Below, one piece after another: positions 51,638 through 62,500 of a stretch of DNA of 64,000 bases; position 1 is the first letter of the stretch; every line of letters starts with the position of its first letter. Location of the stretch: the NCBI GenBank assembly GCA_039976075.1, contig JBDWFY010000009.1:438829-502828 (forward strand). The letters are read 5' to 3'. Position numbers and translations under genes: made by a program. The notes below the pieces were generated by a model, which ran no database searches, had not been told where the DNA came from, and saw only the letters and a program-made list of their open reading frames with translations. The DNA is from JBDWFY01 sp039976075. Lineage in GTDB: Bacteria; Pseudomonadota; Alphaproteobacteria; Rhizobiales; Stappiaceae.

Positions 51638-51660
51638 AAAACTGTGCTAAATATCCAGTC

Positions 51661-52143
51661 ATGAGACTGACACAACAAGCCAACTACGCCGTTCGAACGC
51701 TGATGTACTGTGCGGCACGTCCGCCGGAGGAGATCAGCAAGATTCCGGAAATTGCGCGAACATACGGAATTTCGGAAACGCATCTCTTCAAGGTTCTGAA
51801 AATTCTGGTCGACCATGGGTACGTGCAAACTTTGCGGGGTCGAAACGGCGGTATTCGTCTTGCCTATTCTGCGGACCGAATTTTGCTCGGGGAAGTTATC
51901 CGCGCTGCAGAAGAAAATTTCAATCTGGCGGAATGTTTCGATGCATCAAAGCAGGACTGTCCGTTGCTTAATTCCTGCACTTTCAACAGGGTTCTGAACG
52001 AAGCGCTGGTTGCCTTCTTTTCCGTTCTGGACCAGTACACGATTGCCGATCTAGCTGAGGATAAGGATAAGCTGCAGGCGCTGTTGAATATGGGTGAGAT
52101 AACACAGGCTCTGGCCAATACAGCTGCAAGCAAGTCGCAATAA
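51661..52143 (+). CDS. rirA: Rrf2-family iron-responsive regulator RirA
   Basis: A 160-residue Rrf2 regulator. The winged helix is in residues about 1-70 (MRLTQQANYAVRTLMYCA, IPEIARTYGISETHLFKVL, RGRNGGIRL). Cys92, Cys100 and Cys106 (AECF, DCPLLNSC) give the three-cysteine pattern of RirA, the Hyphomicrobiales iron regulator that carries an Fe-S cluster. Sequence features fit RirA better than NsrR or IscR, which differ in cysteine spacing. It represses iron uptake under iron-replete conditions in related bacteria. It is preceded by a putative iron-responsive operator. Confidence 0.88.
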   Translation: MRLTQQANYAVRTLMYCAARPPEEISKIPEIARTYGISETHLFKVLKILVDHGYVQTLRGRNGGIRLAYSADRILLGEVIRAAEENFNLAECFDASKQDCPLLNSCTFNRVLNEALVAFFSVLDQYTIADLAEDKDKLQALLNMGEITQALANTAASKSQ

Positions 52144-52376
52144 AGATCACGGTTTATCGATTCAGATTTCGTCTTGCTTGATTCGGTTCAAACAATGACC
52201 AGCAATTGTGTTCCAGAGTACTCGCCATTGTGAAAAATAGCAGTATAGCGATAGAAGTCTCATGTTCTCAGCGTAGAAAAATAATTGATTAACCAAAGAA
52301 ACAACGTGTTGCTATCTTAGAGAAGGTTTAAATAATTTCAGGCAAACTAGCCCAAAGTTTATCCAAGGGGCCTGAA

Positions 52377-53459
52377 ATGCTGTCTAATCTGGTGGAACTG
52401 GCACAGGAAAATTCCAGTGAAAAACGCCGCGATCTGATGGGGCAAGTGGCGGATCTTTTTGTTGAAGATTCTGACAACCACTCTGACCGCGAATTGTCGT
52501 TGTTCGGCGAAGTGCTGATCAAATTGCTTGATCAGTCCGAATTACCCGATCGTGTGAATATTTCCAGCAAGGTTGCGCCTGTCGATCAGACGCCAAGGGA
52601 CTTGGTGTTGAAACTTGCCGATGATGAAGCAGAAGTTGCATCTCCGGTTTTGCAGCACTCTCCGGTTTTGACGACCAACGATCTTCTGCGACTGGCCAAG
52701 ATAAAAGGTCAGGACCATCTCCTTGCGATCTCAAAACGCGATCAGCTTGAAGGTGCGGTTACGGATGTCTTGCTGGAACGCGGTGAGCAGCCCGTCAGGC
52801 GGTCCGTTGCCTCCAACTCCGGGGCAGAACTGTCGACTTGGGGTGCGAGATACCTTGTGAAACTGGCCGGCGACGATGAAAAAATTCGCGATTCGATGGC
52901 GGATCGCAAAGATCTGACGCGCGAAGTCTTCGACAAGCTGGTGACTCTGCTGCCCAAGGACCGCCAGGAAAAACTCAAAAAACTATCTGAAGTCGATGAG
53001 CAGGCTGCGACGGATTTGCTTGAGAAAGCCGACCAAGTTGCCGAAGAAGGCCGTCTTGAGCAACGCAAGCAGCGCCTGAACAGCAAGATAATTTTGCAAC
53101 AGATTTCAAAAGGCGAGACCACAGTTGACGCCGTTGTAAAAGAGTACTGCGAAGAGGAATGGTTCATGGACCTTTCTTTCATCTTGGCCAAACTGGCCAA
53201 TCTGGAAGAGAAGTACGTCAAGAACGTCATGTTCAAATTTGAATCTGAAGGCATCGCTGTGCTGTGTCGCGGATTGGGTGTACGCCCTGAGGGCTATGCT
53301 GCCATTTGTCAGGCACGATGCAAGCGTCTCAATCTGCCGCAATCCATGGCCGATAAATGGGGCAGGGATTTTGAAGAACTGAAGAGTGATGATGCTGAGC
53401 GTACTCTTCGGTTTGTAAAAGTTCGTGCGCACATGAATGATGATGCGAGCGCCGCTTGA
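52377..53459 (+). CDS. DUF2336 protein
   Basis: A 360-residue, largely alpha-helical, charged cytosolic protein typical of alphaproteobacteria; the molecular function is unknown to me. The start at 52377 (MLSNLVELAQENSSEKRRDLM) has AAGGGG upstream. DUF2336-like features are the helical repeat region with LVKLAGDDEKIRDSMADRKD and the C-terminal LCRGLGVRPEGYAAICQARCKR. It resembles HEAT-like helical repeats without metal or catalytic motifs. It is followed by a terminator and not evidently part of an operon with rirA (233 bases separate them). Confidence 0.8.
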   Translation: MLSNLVELAQENSSEKRRDLMGQVADLFVEDSDNHSDRELSLFGEVLIKLLDQSELPDRVNISSKVAPVDQTPRDLVLKLADDEAEVASPVLQHSPVLTTNDLLRLAKIKGQDHLLAISKRDQLEGAVTDVLLERGEQPVRRSVASNSGAELSTWGARYLVKLAGDDEKIRDSMADRKDLTREVFDKLVTLLPKDRQEKLKKLSEVDEQAATDLLEKADQVAEEGRLEQRKQRLNSKIILQQISKGETTVDAVVKEYCEEEWFMDLSFILAKLANLEEKYVKNVMFKFESEGIAVLCRGLGVRPEGYAAICQARCKRLNLPQSMADKWGRDFEELKSDDAERTLRFVKVRAHMNDDASAA

Positions 53460-53528
53460 CGCCTAACTGTATGAGACCATTTGCGGTACCTGACCCAGGT
53501 GCCGTACCTAGATGCAGAGTCCCAATAG

Positions 53529-53561
53529 AGCCCGCCTGGTATCCCGGCGGGCTTTGTTGTT
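53529..53561 (+). terminator. terminator after the DUF2336 gene
   Basis: AGCCCGCC (53529-53536) / GGCGGGCT (53546-53553), a perfect 8-bp stem, followed by TTGTTGTT. Confidence 0.75.
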
Positions 53562-53991
53562 ACTTCTACGAAAAATTACGACCTGTGCAACTGCGGGCTG
53601 CATGAGTTTGCTCAATTTCTGAAGCATCCCGCTTTTAAAGTGAAATCCGTTTTCCAGCCAAAACGCGATAATTCAAATATTTGGCCTGAGTTTACTGGTT
53701 CAACGGTAATGGGAGAGGTTCCCAGTTGGCGATTGAAAAAGCAATCGAGGAGCCGGACGTTCTGACGCTTCAGGCTCTTCCCATCGCAGGGGACTCTCAT
53801 CACCGGTCTTCCTATTCGTTGTCGATGTGCCATCAGTAGCGTTGATCAACCAGCTTTCGTTGATCGATGCCATGGTGACCATCCGACATGATTGACTTCC
53901 CAAGACAGTCCTTAGGGGTCTCAGAGGGTGAAGGCAGATCATGTGGTGTGTGTTTGGGCATATGATGGGATTTATCCAACCTGGCAATCTG
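53562..53991. other. unassigned intergenic region
   Basis: About 430 bases between the DUF2336 terminator and the stop of the HlyD-like gene. A minus-strand open frame from 54017 to 53700 overlaps the HlyD 3' end and has no clear ribosome site or recognisable domain; short plus-strand frames are equally unconvincing. I see no tRNA or repeat and leave the region unassigned. Confidence 0.4.
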
Positions 53992-55332
53992 CTATCGCTC
54001 GGCAAAAGCCGTATCAAGAGACCGAACGATCGGCTTCATCATATAGCGCATGATGGATTTGGATCCGGTAACGATGTTGGCCTGCACCAGCATTCCCGGC
54101 AGAACCGGTCGGCGATTTTCATTGGTGCCGACAGTTGAATCCTTTAAGGCAATGATCGCCTTAAAATAGGACTGACCCTGTTCATCCTTGAAGCTTGAGG
54201 CGGACAGTGTACGAACTCTTCCAGGAACAGTGCCCTGAAGATTTACATCGTAACTGGTTACGACAACATCTGCCGTGTCTCCAACCTTTACGTGGCCAAT
54301 ATCGTTCGGCCGAACACGAACTTCGGCGATCAATTCCTGACCGGTCGGAACAATCTCTGCGATGAGATCGCCAGGCTTGACAACTTCGCCGGGGCCGGAT
54401 TGAGCCATGGTTTTGACATAACCGCTCACAGGTGCCCGGACATAAAGGCGCTCGTAACGGTCTTTGAATTTTGTTCTTTGCTGGGACAGCTCTTCGCGTT
54501 CCTGGGCTATTTTCGACCGCTCTGCGGCGATTTCCTGATAATCTTCAGCCTCTGCGCGCGCAAGTCCGGCAATTGCTTCTGCCAGCGTTTCTCTCGCTTG
54601 CGCCAATCTGCCTTCAAGACCCGCCTTTGCGGCTTTGGATTTCTGAAATTCGGACTTTGCTTCCAGATAGCGACGACGGGAGGTATACCCTTCCTTCAGC
54701 AGGCCCGATTGAATGTCGAATTTCTCTTTTTCCAGTGAGATCTGGTCGTCCTGCAACGACAATTCGGTCGTGATGCTGTTGATTTCCGCTTTCTTTTGAG
54801 CAACGCGGGCAGACAAAGCATCTTTTTCCCGGTTTCTCGCGCGGATATTTGCCGAATATGCGGCAAGCTGTTGTTTGCTCAATTGTGAGGCGTTGCGGCC
54901 TTCATACCGATTGGGATCCGCAGAACCTAGAGATTGTGCAACAAGCCGATTTTCCTCAGCTTCCAACCACGCAAGGCGACTTTCCAAGCGACCCAGTTCA
55001 CTGATCGAATTTGCTTCGTGAAGCCGAGCCAGGGGTTTTCCGGCTTCTACAAGATCGCCTTCTTTCACCATGATTTCAGCGATAGTTCCGCCTTCCAGAT
55101 GTTCGACAGCTCTGACCGACCCTGCCGGTGTGATTTCTCCGGATGTTGCTGCGACTTCCCGAATTTCTCCGATACTGGCCCAGACCAGCATAGCGATGAT
55201 CAGCCCCGACAAAATGTAGAGTATGCGGGAATGCACGCGTGGCGGAGCGCCGTTCTCAAGCTCAAGCGGTAAGCCGAGACGTCGATAGACGGAAGATGTG
55301 TTCCGCTTATCGTTGTTGGGAGACACGGGCAA
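53992..55332 (-). CDS. type I secretion membrane-fusion protein (HlyD family)
   Basis: A 446-residue periplasmic adaptor. One N-terminal membrane helix (ILYILSGLIIAMLVW, about residues 37-52) is followed by the biotinyl-lipoyl-like half (VEHLEGGTIAEIMVKEGDLVEAG), a long coiled coil (about residues 110-295), and the closing lipoyl half plus beta-barrel (YVRAPVSGYVK, GQELIAEVRVRPNDIGHVK). It links the ABC proteins to an outer-membrane TolC, which is not in the window. It is 97 bases downstream of the 733-residue ABC protein, and its substrate is likely the giant adhesin divergent from the operon. Confidence 0.92.
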   Translation of the reverse strand: MPVSPNNDKRNTSSVYRRLGLPLELENGAPPRVHSRILYILSGLIIAMLVWASIGEIREVAATSGEITPAGSVRAVEHLEGGTIAEIMVKEGDLVEAGKPLARLHEANSISELGRLESRLAWLEAEENRLVAQSLGSADPNRYEGRNASQLSKQQLAAYSANIRARNREKDALSARVAQKKAEINSITTELSLQDDQISLEKEKFDIQSGLLKEGYTSRRRYLEAKSEFQKSKAAKAGLEGRLAQARETLAEAIAGLARAEAEDYQEIAAERSKIAQEREELSQQRTKFKDRYERLYVRAPVSGYVKTMAQSGPGEVVKPGDLIAEIVPTGQELIAEVRVRPNDIGHVKVGDTADVVVTSYDVNLQGTVPGRVRTLSASSFKDEQGQSYFKAIIALKDSTVGTNENRRPVLPGMLVQANIVTGSKSIMRYMMKPIVRSLDTAFAER

Positions 55333-55429
55333 CTCCTAGAATTAAGTCGATTGAACCGCAAGATTAGTCGACAAGGATAAATTTGGCGTAAATTAGCGGG
55401 GAGGGCGACAAAGAGAGTGTTTGAAACGG

Positions 55430-57631
55430 CTAGGCCGCATTCATGATTTTGGGCACGACCTCTTCCGGAGGGCCTTGCAGCGCAATTTGGCCGCCACTCA
55501 TATAGATGACACGGTCTGCAAGACGCATATGACTGGGTCTTTGCGTAACGATGACAACGGTCGATTTGCCTTTTAAGGATTTGATTTTGTTCATCAGAAA
55601 CTGATCGCCGGCAAAATCCAGGTTGTTGCCGGGATTATCGAGCATGTAAATCGCATTTTGCTTGATAAACGCCCGGGCCAGAATGATGCGCTGTTTGACG
55701 GTATCCGGAAGCCGTTTCAGCAATGTTCCGGTCAGCCGTGTCTCGAGACCTTCAGGCAACATATCCATGTTTGTCAGGAGGCCAACCTCGTTGGCAGCCT
55801 GTTTTAGATCTTCGTCAGACGCCTGCGGATCGGCCATTCTCAGATTCTGCGCCACCGTTCCGTAAAAGAAATCCGGTGCTTCTGGCGCATAGCCAACTGC
55901 GTGGCGCCATTCGCCGGAATTTAGCTGCCGTACATCCAAACCATCAGCAAGCACAGCTCCTCCCTGCGGTGGATAGAGCCCCAGCAGAACCTGTATGATG
56001 GATGATTTCCCTGATCCGCTCGGACCGGTTATGGCCACGACCTCACCCTTTTTGATTGAAAGATCCACGCCGCGCAGAGCCGGTTCCTGACGACCGGGAT
56101 ACCTCAGAACTATCGATTTCAGCATCAGGTTGCCATCGAATTTGCGGTAGACACTGGGCAGCTCGCCCGGCTCCCGTTCCACAGGCATGCGCATGAGTGC
56201 ATTGATCTGCTGGATTGTCTGCTGGACTTGGCCAATCCTTGTCAGGCTTAAAAATGCCTGGTTCATGGGGTTCAGGACACGCCAGGCAAGCGCCATCACG
56301 GCGATCAGCGCACCGTGCGTCATATTGCCTTCCAGAACCCGGATTGTCCCCAGACCCAGCACCGCCACGCCGCAAATTGTCATGATCATTTGCGAAATCG
56401 CTTGCAGGCTTTGCCCGACCTGACGTGCTTTCATGTTCTTCACGGCGAAATCGGCGCATAGATTTCTATATCGTTCTATCCAGATGCCTTCTGCCGACAG
56501 GTCTCGGATCGTTCGCTGCTGAGAAAGTGTTTCAATCGTCAGGTTTTGCAGTTTGGATTTTGCTTCGCCGGAAGCGCTGATTGCGCGTTTTGTTACGGGA
56601 ATGGCAATGGTGGCGATCCCGCAATAAACCAAAAGGAGTGCTCCGGGCAGCAGGGCGATCGGTCCTCCCACGATGTACAGAGCGACAATAAAAATAATTG
56701 AAAAAGGGAGATCAATCAATGCGTTGGCGAGGGATCCGGTAAAGACGTCGCGCACGCTTTCAAATTGCCGCAGACGTGTGATCTGGGCGCCGATGGGGGC
56801 CGATCCAGTCAAAGAGAGTGGAAGATGCAACAGCTGAGAGAAAGTTGCGTTGCCGACGATGTTATCAAGTCGGGCTCCGAAGTAAGCCTGCATGCGACCC
56901 TTGATGCCTTTGAGCGCAATTTCGATAGTGAGGATGATGCAGATTCCGATTGTCAGTGTTACCAGAACATCCGGCGCCTTGGCTCCAATCGCTTTGTCAT
57001 AAACCGTCATTACATAAATTGGTAACGCCAGCGCCATCAGGTTAAGCAGCAGACCCACGCAAAAAATCAGGAAAAGCACGGGAGAGAATTTTTTGAACAG
57101 AATGGAGAACCATCCGTGCCTGCGCATGACATCCCGCTCGCTCTGCACGTCCAGCGGCGCAATGAGGTAGACTGACCCTCTTTTTTGTTCTCTCCGGCTC
57201 AGAAATACCGGTTGCTGAGTGCTGCCGCACAAGGCGCGAATTGATCCATCGCGCTCTCTGGAGAGGCAAACAAACAGTTCTGAACCTTGTTGGTAAACTG
57301 CCGGGAAATGATCGTCCGACAATTTGCTCAAGCCATGCGCGGCTTTGGTGGTATCAAAATTTAGCCGGGTAAGAACTGCCCTGAGGTCGTGCAACGAAAT
57401 GATCTGGTCAAAGTGAGGCAGGGCCTCGAACAGGTGACGCTCGACGCCGTGCCACTCCAGCGCCTGGAGCAACGGCATCAGGCAATTTTCAGCCGCCGAG
57501 CCGGACTTTTTTGTCCCCGCCAGTGTATCTTCCAACTGCAAGCCCAGTTGCTCAGCCAGATTTGAAAGTTGCTGATGTACCGGATTCTGCGGTTCATTTG
57601 ATCCGCTTGTATTAATTGACTTTTCCGTCAT
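55430..57631 (-). CDS. type I secretion ABC protein with C39-like domain, degenerate ATPase
   Basis: A 733-residue ABC protein with an N-terminal C39-like domain (about residues 1-130, without a clear catalytic Cys in the usual place), a six-helix membrane domain (about 155-440) and a C-terminal nucleotide-binding domain. Walker A is intact (GPSGSGKSS, about residue 540), but the Walker B end reads YMLDNPG instead of LDE, the LSGGQ signature is replaced by LKRLPDTVKQR, and the switch His is replaced (VTQRPS). Its ATG overlaps the upstream ABC gene stop (ATGA). It appears to be one half of a heterodimeric exporter with the 580-residue protein. Confidence 0.9.
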   Translation of the reverse strand: MTEKSINTSGSNEPQNPVHQQLSNLAEQLGLQLEDTLAGTKKSGSAAENCLMPLLQALEWHGVERHLFEALPHFDQIISLHDLRAVLTRLNFDTTKAAHGLSKLSDDHFPAVYQQGSELFVCLSRERDGSIRALCGSTQQPVFLSRREQKRGSVYLIAPLDVQSERDVMRRHGWFSILFKKFSPVLFLIFCVGLLLNLMALALPIYVMTVYDKAIGAKAPDVLVTLTIGICIILTIEIALKGIKGRMQAYFGARLDNIVGNATFSQLLHLPLSLTGSAPIGAQITRLRQFESVRDVFTGSLANALIDLPFSIIFIVALYIVGGPIALLPGALLLVYCGIATIAIPVTKRAISASGEAKSKLQNLTIETLSQQRTIRDLSAEGIWIERYRNLCADFAVKNMKARQVGQSLQAISQMIMTICGVAVLGLGTIRVLEGNMTHGALIAVMALAWRVLNPMNQAFLSLTRIGQVQQTIQQINALMRMPVEREPGELPSVYRKFDGNLMLKSIVLRYPGRQEPALRGVDLSIKKGEVVAITGPSGSGKSSIIQVLLGLYPPQGGAVLADGLDVRQLNSGEWRHAVGYAPEAPDFFYGTVAQNLRMADPQASDEDLKQAANEVGLLTNMDMLPEGLETRLTGTLLKRLPDTVKQRIILARAFIKQNAIYMLDNPGNNLDFAGDQFLMNKIKSLKGKSTVVIVTQRPSHMRLADRVIYMSGGQIALQGPPEEVVPKIMNAA

Positions 57632-59370
57632 CGGATCGTTGCCTTTGCACCGGCCGTTTGCCGCTCGGATTCGACGACCGGCTGAAGAATGCCATGGGCA
57701 ATTTCATATCGACGGTCAGCAATGGCGAGCATTGAGGGTCGATGGCTGACAATCAGGATTGTCAGCTGCCCACGTAGCTTGTGCAACGCTTTGATCAGCG
57801 CCGACTCGCCAAACTGATCCAAAACGGAGTTCGCTTCGTCCAAAATCAGAATACGGGGACCGGAGGCAATCGCCCGTGCAATTGCAATGCGCTGTGTCGT
57901 TGAAGCAGGGAGGTTTTCGATGATACCAGCACCCAGCAGTGTGTCATATCCTTGAGGGAGCAGGTGGATATCTTTTTCAAGACCGATCAGGGCAGCGGCA
58001 CGGCGACCGTGTTGTGCGTCCGAGCTGCATCCGAACATGGTCAAATTGTCGAGGATTGTGCCGCGAAACAGGGGAGCTGTGGCACCGACATATGATATCT
58101 GATCGCGCAATGCCTCATGGGTCGGGCCGTATAAATCGATCCCATCCAAATAAATCGAACCTGCCTGCGGTTTTTGATCTCCACTGACGATTCTCATCAA
58201 AGTGGAGCGCCCGCTCCCGTCAGCGCCCCTCAGGCCGATCATTTCGCCCGCTTTGAATTCAAAGGCAACGCCTTTTAAAGTATCGTTTTCTTCGCGTTCG
58301 TATCGGTGACTAAGTCCGGAGGCCACCATTGTGCCGCTTATTGGCGAAACGGTAATCGGGGACAGGTTCGCAAGCGGCAGCTCGAATAGCTTTTCCGCTT
58401 CGGAGCTATCATGACGAATTCGTTGTAATTCTGTCCACGTGCTGATTCCCCGCAACATCGGCTGGATAATCTGGCCGGACAACAGCGTGCAGGCTGCGAC
58501 GGCGCCCACGCTCAGATTGCCATTGATGGCCATCAGCGAGCCTGCGATGACAACGCAGACCGTGGAGAATGTCGAATACATACCCGCGGCGCTTTGGGAA
58601 TCGTTCGACAATTCTATGGAGCGATAGCTGTGTTCCCCGACCTGACGCTGCAGTCGCTCAAACCGGCGCAGGATAAGAGGTTCCATCGCCATGCTTTTGA
58701 CCGTGTGAATGCCGGAAAGAACCTCGATCACAAAATCGTATTTTCTGTTGTCGTGATCGGAACGAACTTCGACAGTCTGCTGCAACTCTCGATTTCTCCG
58801 CAGCGTAACCGCCGCAAATATGACCAGCAGAACCAGAGGCACCAGGGCGATTGGACCTCCAATGAGATACATGACCGCAAAGAAAATCATCGTTGCCGGC
58901 AGGTCGATCGCCAGCACTCGGGAGGGGCCGCCAAAAAAGTCGCTAATGGACTGAAGGGAGTTCAGCCTGTTCATTTGAACGGAAACCGGCTCATGATCAA
59001 TGAGGTACGGGGGTGATTTGACCAGGCGCTGAAAGGCTTCGACCTGTGCCTGATAGCCAAAAGAAGCAGCTGACCAGCCAATGACGAGACTGCGGGTGAT
59101 TTTGATTGCGCCGTCAAAAACCAAAATGGCGCTCAGCCCTAAAATCAGCAGCAGCAGCGTATGGGTTGACTGATTGGGCAGGATCCGATCGTAAATCTGC
59201 AGAACCGTCAGAGGCATTGCCAAACCCAAAATGTTAGCCAGGATTGAGGCAATAACCACCGGCCTGGAAAGGCCGGGGGACTTGATCAAAGAAGCTCTAT
59301 CAGATCGTTCAATCTGAAACTTCGGCAGGAAACGACCGGAAATAGCTCTTTTGATCACTGGAATCATCAA
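57628..59370 (-). CDS. type I secretion ABC protein, second half of exporter
   Basis: A 580-residue ABC protein without a C39 domain: membrane domain (about residues 30-320) and nucleotide-binding domain. Walker A reads GADGSGRST, with Arg where Lys is expected (CGC codon), Walker B is intact (LILDEANSVLD), the switch His is present (VSHRPS), and the signature is NLPAST-TQR rather than LSGGQ. Defects complementary to the 733-residue partner suggest a heterodimer. ATG starts at 59370 and 59367 are adjacent. It is the first gene of the leftward secretion operon. Confidence 0.9.
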   Translation of the reverse strand: MMIPVIKRAISGRFLPKFQIERSDRASLIKSPGLSRPVVIASILANILGLAMPLTVLQIYDRILPNQSTHTLLLLILGLSAILVFDGAIKITRSLVIGWSAASFGYQAQVEAFQRLVKSPPYLIDHEPVSVQMNRLNSLQSISDFFGGPSRVLAIDLPATMIFFAVMYLIGGPIALVPLVLLVIFAAVTLRRNRELQQTVEVRSDHDNRKYDFVIEVLSGIHTVKSMAMEPLILRRFERLQRQVGEHSYRSIELSNDSQSAAGMYSTFSTVCVVIAGSLMAINGNLSVGAVAACTLLSGQIIQPMLRGISTWTELQRIRHDSSEAEKLFELPLANLSPITVSPISGTMVASGLSHRYEREENDTLKGVAFEFKAGEMIGLRGADGSGRSTLMRIVSGDQKPQAGSIYLDGIDLYGPTHEALRDQISYVGATAPLFRGTILDNLTMFGCSSDAQHGRRAAALIGLEKDIHLLPQGYDTLLGAGIIENLPASTTQRIAIARAIASGPRILILDEANSVLDQFGESALIKALHKLRGQLTILIVSHRPSMLAIADRRYEIAHGILQPVVESERQTAGAKATIR

Positions 59371-59557
59371 CTTGTTGGCTGAAATAATTTATTAAACTTC
59401 GCTCAAAAACATTTCAGAATCGTTTACCAATTGGGCAGAAATGCTTCATTTTCGCGGCGGTTTTAGCCGCAGTCGCCGGGATATTAGCGTTTTCTAAAGC
59501 GGCAACAGGCACGATCAGGCGTGAATTAATGCGTCAGTAACCGTGTCAGGTACGAAG

Positions 59558-62500
59558 ATGAGTGAATCGGACCAATCCTCTAAAGGCCCGAAACAAGGTG
59601 AAGACCGCCCAGCCGTTTCCAGCCCATCGACTTACGATAAGGCGGAGGGAGCGCGTGCGGCTGCACAGGTTGATCGCAAGAGCGGATCCAAAGAGCACGA
59701 CTACAAGCTCGCGGCCACCAAAGGTGAATCTGACGAGGCGACGCTAGCCAATCTGCATCTGGGATTGGCAACGGGCTTGGCCATGGGTGCGCTTGTTGAA
59801 GGCGGCGCGGTTCTGGCCGAGGAAGACAAATCAACCGGTGGCACGGCGTCGGAGCAGGGCGTCCAGACCCAATCAGACATTGGAGCCACTGCTTCTGTGG
59901 CTTCCGTTGGCACTCAGGAGGGTGCTGACAGCATTTCGGCCAACCCAATCGGTTCTTCCACCCTGGGACGTAATACAAGCGCAACAGGCGGTGAATCAGA
60001 AGCCGACCCTTCGGCTGGCGGAGGTTCCGGAGAAAGCCCTCTTACACCATCGCTTCCAACACCTGACTTTCGTCAAAATGCGGATGGCAGCTCTGGTATA
60101 GAAACGTCGACGCCCACACCGAAGCCGACCACGTCACCCACCCCCGGGGATACCAATAGCGCACCGACGGATATCGTCGTCCAGGCAATGAATTTGTCGG
60201 AGTTGGCACCGGCGGGGACCGTTGCAGCAATTTTGGATGCGGTCGATGCGGACAGTGGCGATCAGCACACATTTGAGTTCGTCGATGGTGCAGGAAACGT
60301 TGTTACTCATCCCTCTTTTGAGATTGTCGGTGATGAAATCCGGGTTCGTGATGGAGCCTTGTTGGATTTCGAAGATACTGCGAGTTACACTATTTTGGTT
60401 CGGGTTACGGATAGTTCCGGCGGCACGTACACCGAGCCGGTAACCATTGATTTGACGGATGCGAACGAGCATTCCATCAGTCCGATATCCGATACGAATG
60501 CGAATGCAGATGGTATTTCAGAAGGAGCGGTATCGGGAGATTCTGTAGGGATCACAGTCTCTGCAACTGATGGAGATGTTGGAGACCAGGTCAGCTATTC
60601 AGTTGATGACAGCCGTTTTGACGTCGATGCTGATGGCTTCGTTACTGTTGCTGATGGTGCCAGCTTTGATGCGGAAACCGAAGGGTCGATCAGCCTGACG
60701 GTCACGGCGACTTCAACTGATGGCACAACCTCGGATGAAACATTTACTGTTTCGGTTAGCGATGAGAATGAAGTTGCTGTCTCCCCAGTCACTGATACTG
60801 ACAGCGCCATCAATGCAGTCTTTGAATCGGCAACTCCCGGGGATGCGATAGGGATCACCGCGTCAGCTTCCGATAGCGATATCTCCGACAGCGTCAGTTA
60901 TTCGGTTGATGATGCCCGTTTTGAGGTCGACGCCGGTGGTGTTGTCACCGTTGCACATGGTGCCAGCTTTGACGCCGAGACCGAGAACACCATCAGCCTC
61001 ACGGTTACAGCGACCTCTACAGATGGCTCCACATCAAGTGAAACATTCACCGTATCGGTCGGGGATGAAAACGAATTTTCGATCACATCCGTCATAGATA
61101 CTGATGGCACGGCTAATGCGATTACCGAAGCGGATTCCGTCGGTACAACGGTGGGGATCACCGTATCTGCGAGCGATGCGGATATATCCGACAGTGTTAG
61201 CTATTCGATTGATGACCCTCGATTTCAGGTCGATGCCGACGGCGTGGTGAGTGTTGCAAGTGGTGCCAGTTTCGACGCCGACACTGAACATTCGATTGAC
61301 ATCACAGTTACCGCGACATCCACGGATGGCTCGACATCGGATGAAGTATTCACCGTAATCGTCAACGATCTGAATGAGGTAGCGGTTTCAACAGTAACAG
61401 ACATCGACCATTCAACGAATGTTGTTTCCGAAGCTGTAACGGCCGGTACGACGATTGGACTTCAGGCTTTTGCAACAGATGGCGATGCCACTGACAGTGT
61501 CAGTTACTCGGTTGATGACGCACGATTTGAAGTTGATGCCAATGGTGTTGTCACTGTCGCAAACGGCGCGAGTTTTGATGCGGAGACAGAAGGTTCCATC
61601 AATCTCACTGTGACAGCAACTTCCACAGACGGCTCGACGTCGAATGAGAGCTTTACAGTATCTGTCAGTGATGAGAACGAAGTCTCAGTCTCAGCAATTT
61701 CGGATATTGATGGATCGGCCAATACAATCTCCGAGACCACTTCAGTGGGAGCGAATGTTGGCATTCAGGCTTCTGCAACGGACGGTGATGTCACAGACAC
61801 TGTTTCCTACGCCGTGGACGATGCCCGTTTTGAAATCGACGCCGATGGTGTCGTGACAGTTGCCAATGGTGCAAGCTTTGATGCAGAGACAGAAGGCTCG
61901 ATCAGTCTCACAGTAACGGCGACATCCACTGATGGCTCTACATCGAACGAGACCTTCACCGTATCTGTGAGTGACGAGAACGAGGTTTCAATATCGTCAG
62001 TGACCGATATTGACGCCTCGGCCGATACCATTTCCGAGTCTGTGGCTGCAGGTGCAACTGTCGGAATTCAAGCGTCCGCAACGGATGGCGATGCAACCGA
62101 CACGGTTAGTTACTCCGTCGACGATGCACGGTTCGAAGTTGATGCCAACGGTGTTGTCACCGTTGGCAATGGTGCGAGTTTTGACGCGGAGACGGAAGGG
62201 TCGATCAGTCTCACAGTCACCGCGACCTCGACAGACGGTTCTACCTCCAATGAGACCTTTACCGTGTCGGTCAGTGATGAGAATGAAGTTTCGATTTCTG
62301 CTGTGACGGATGTCGATGCGTCGGCCAATGCCATTTCCGAGACTGTGACCGCAGGCACAACTGTCGGAATTCAGGCGTCTGCGACAGACGGCGATGTCAC
62401 CGATAGTGTCAGCTACTCGGTTGATGATGCCCGGTTTGAAGTTGATGCCAATGGTGTTGTCACCGTTGCCAATGGTGCGAGTTTTGATGCGGAAACAGAA

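Noticed and set aside
53700..54017. Minus-strand frame of 105 codons after hlyD
   Set aside because: It overlaps the hlyD 3' end, has no ribosome site and no recognisable domain; left unassigned.
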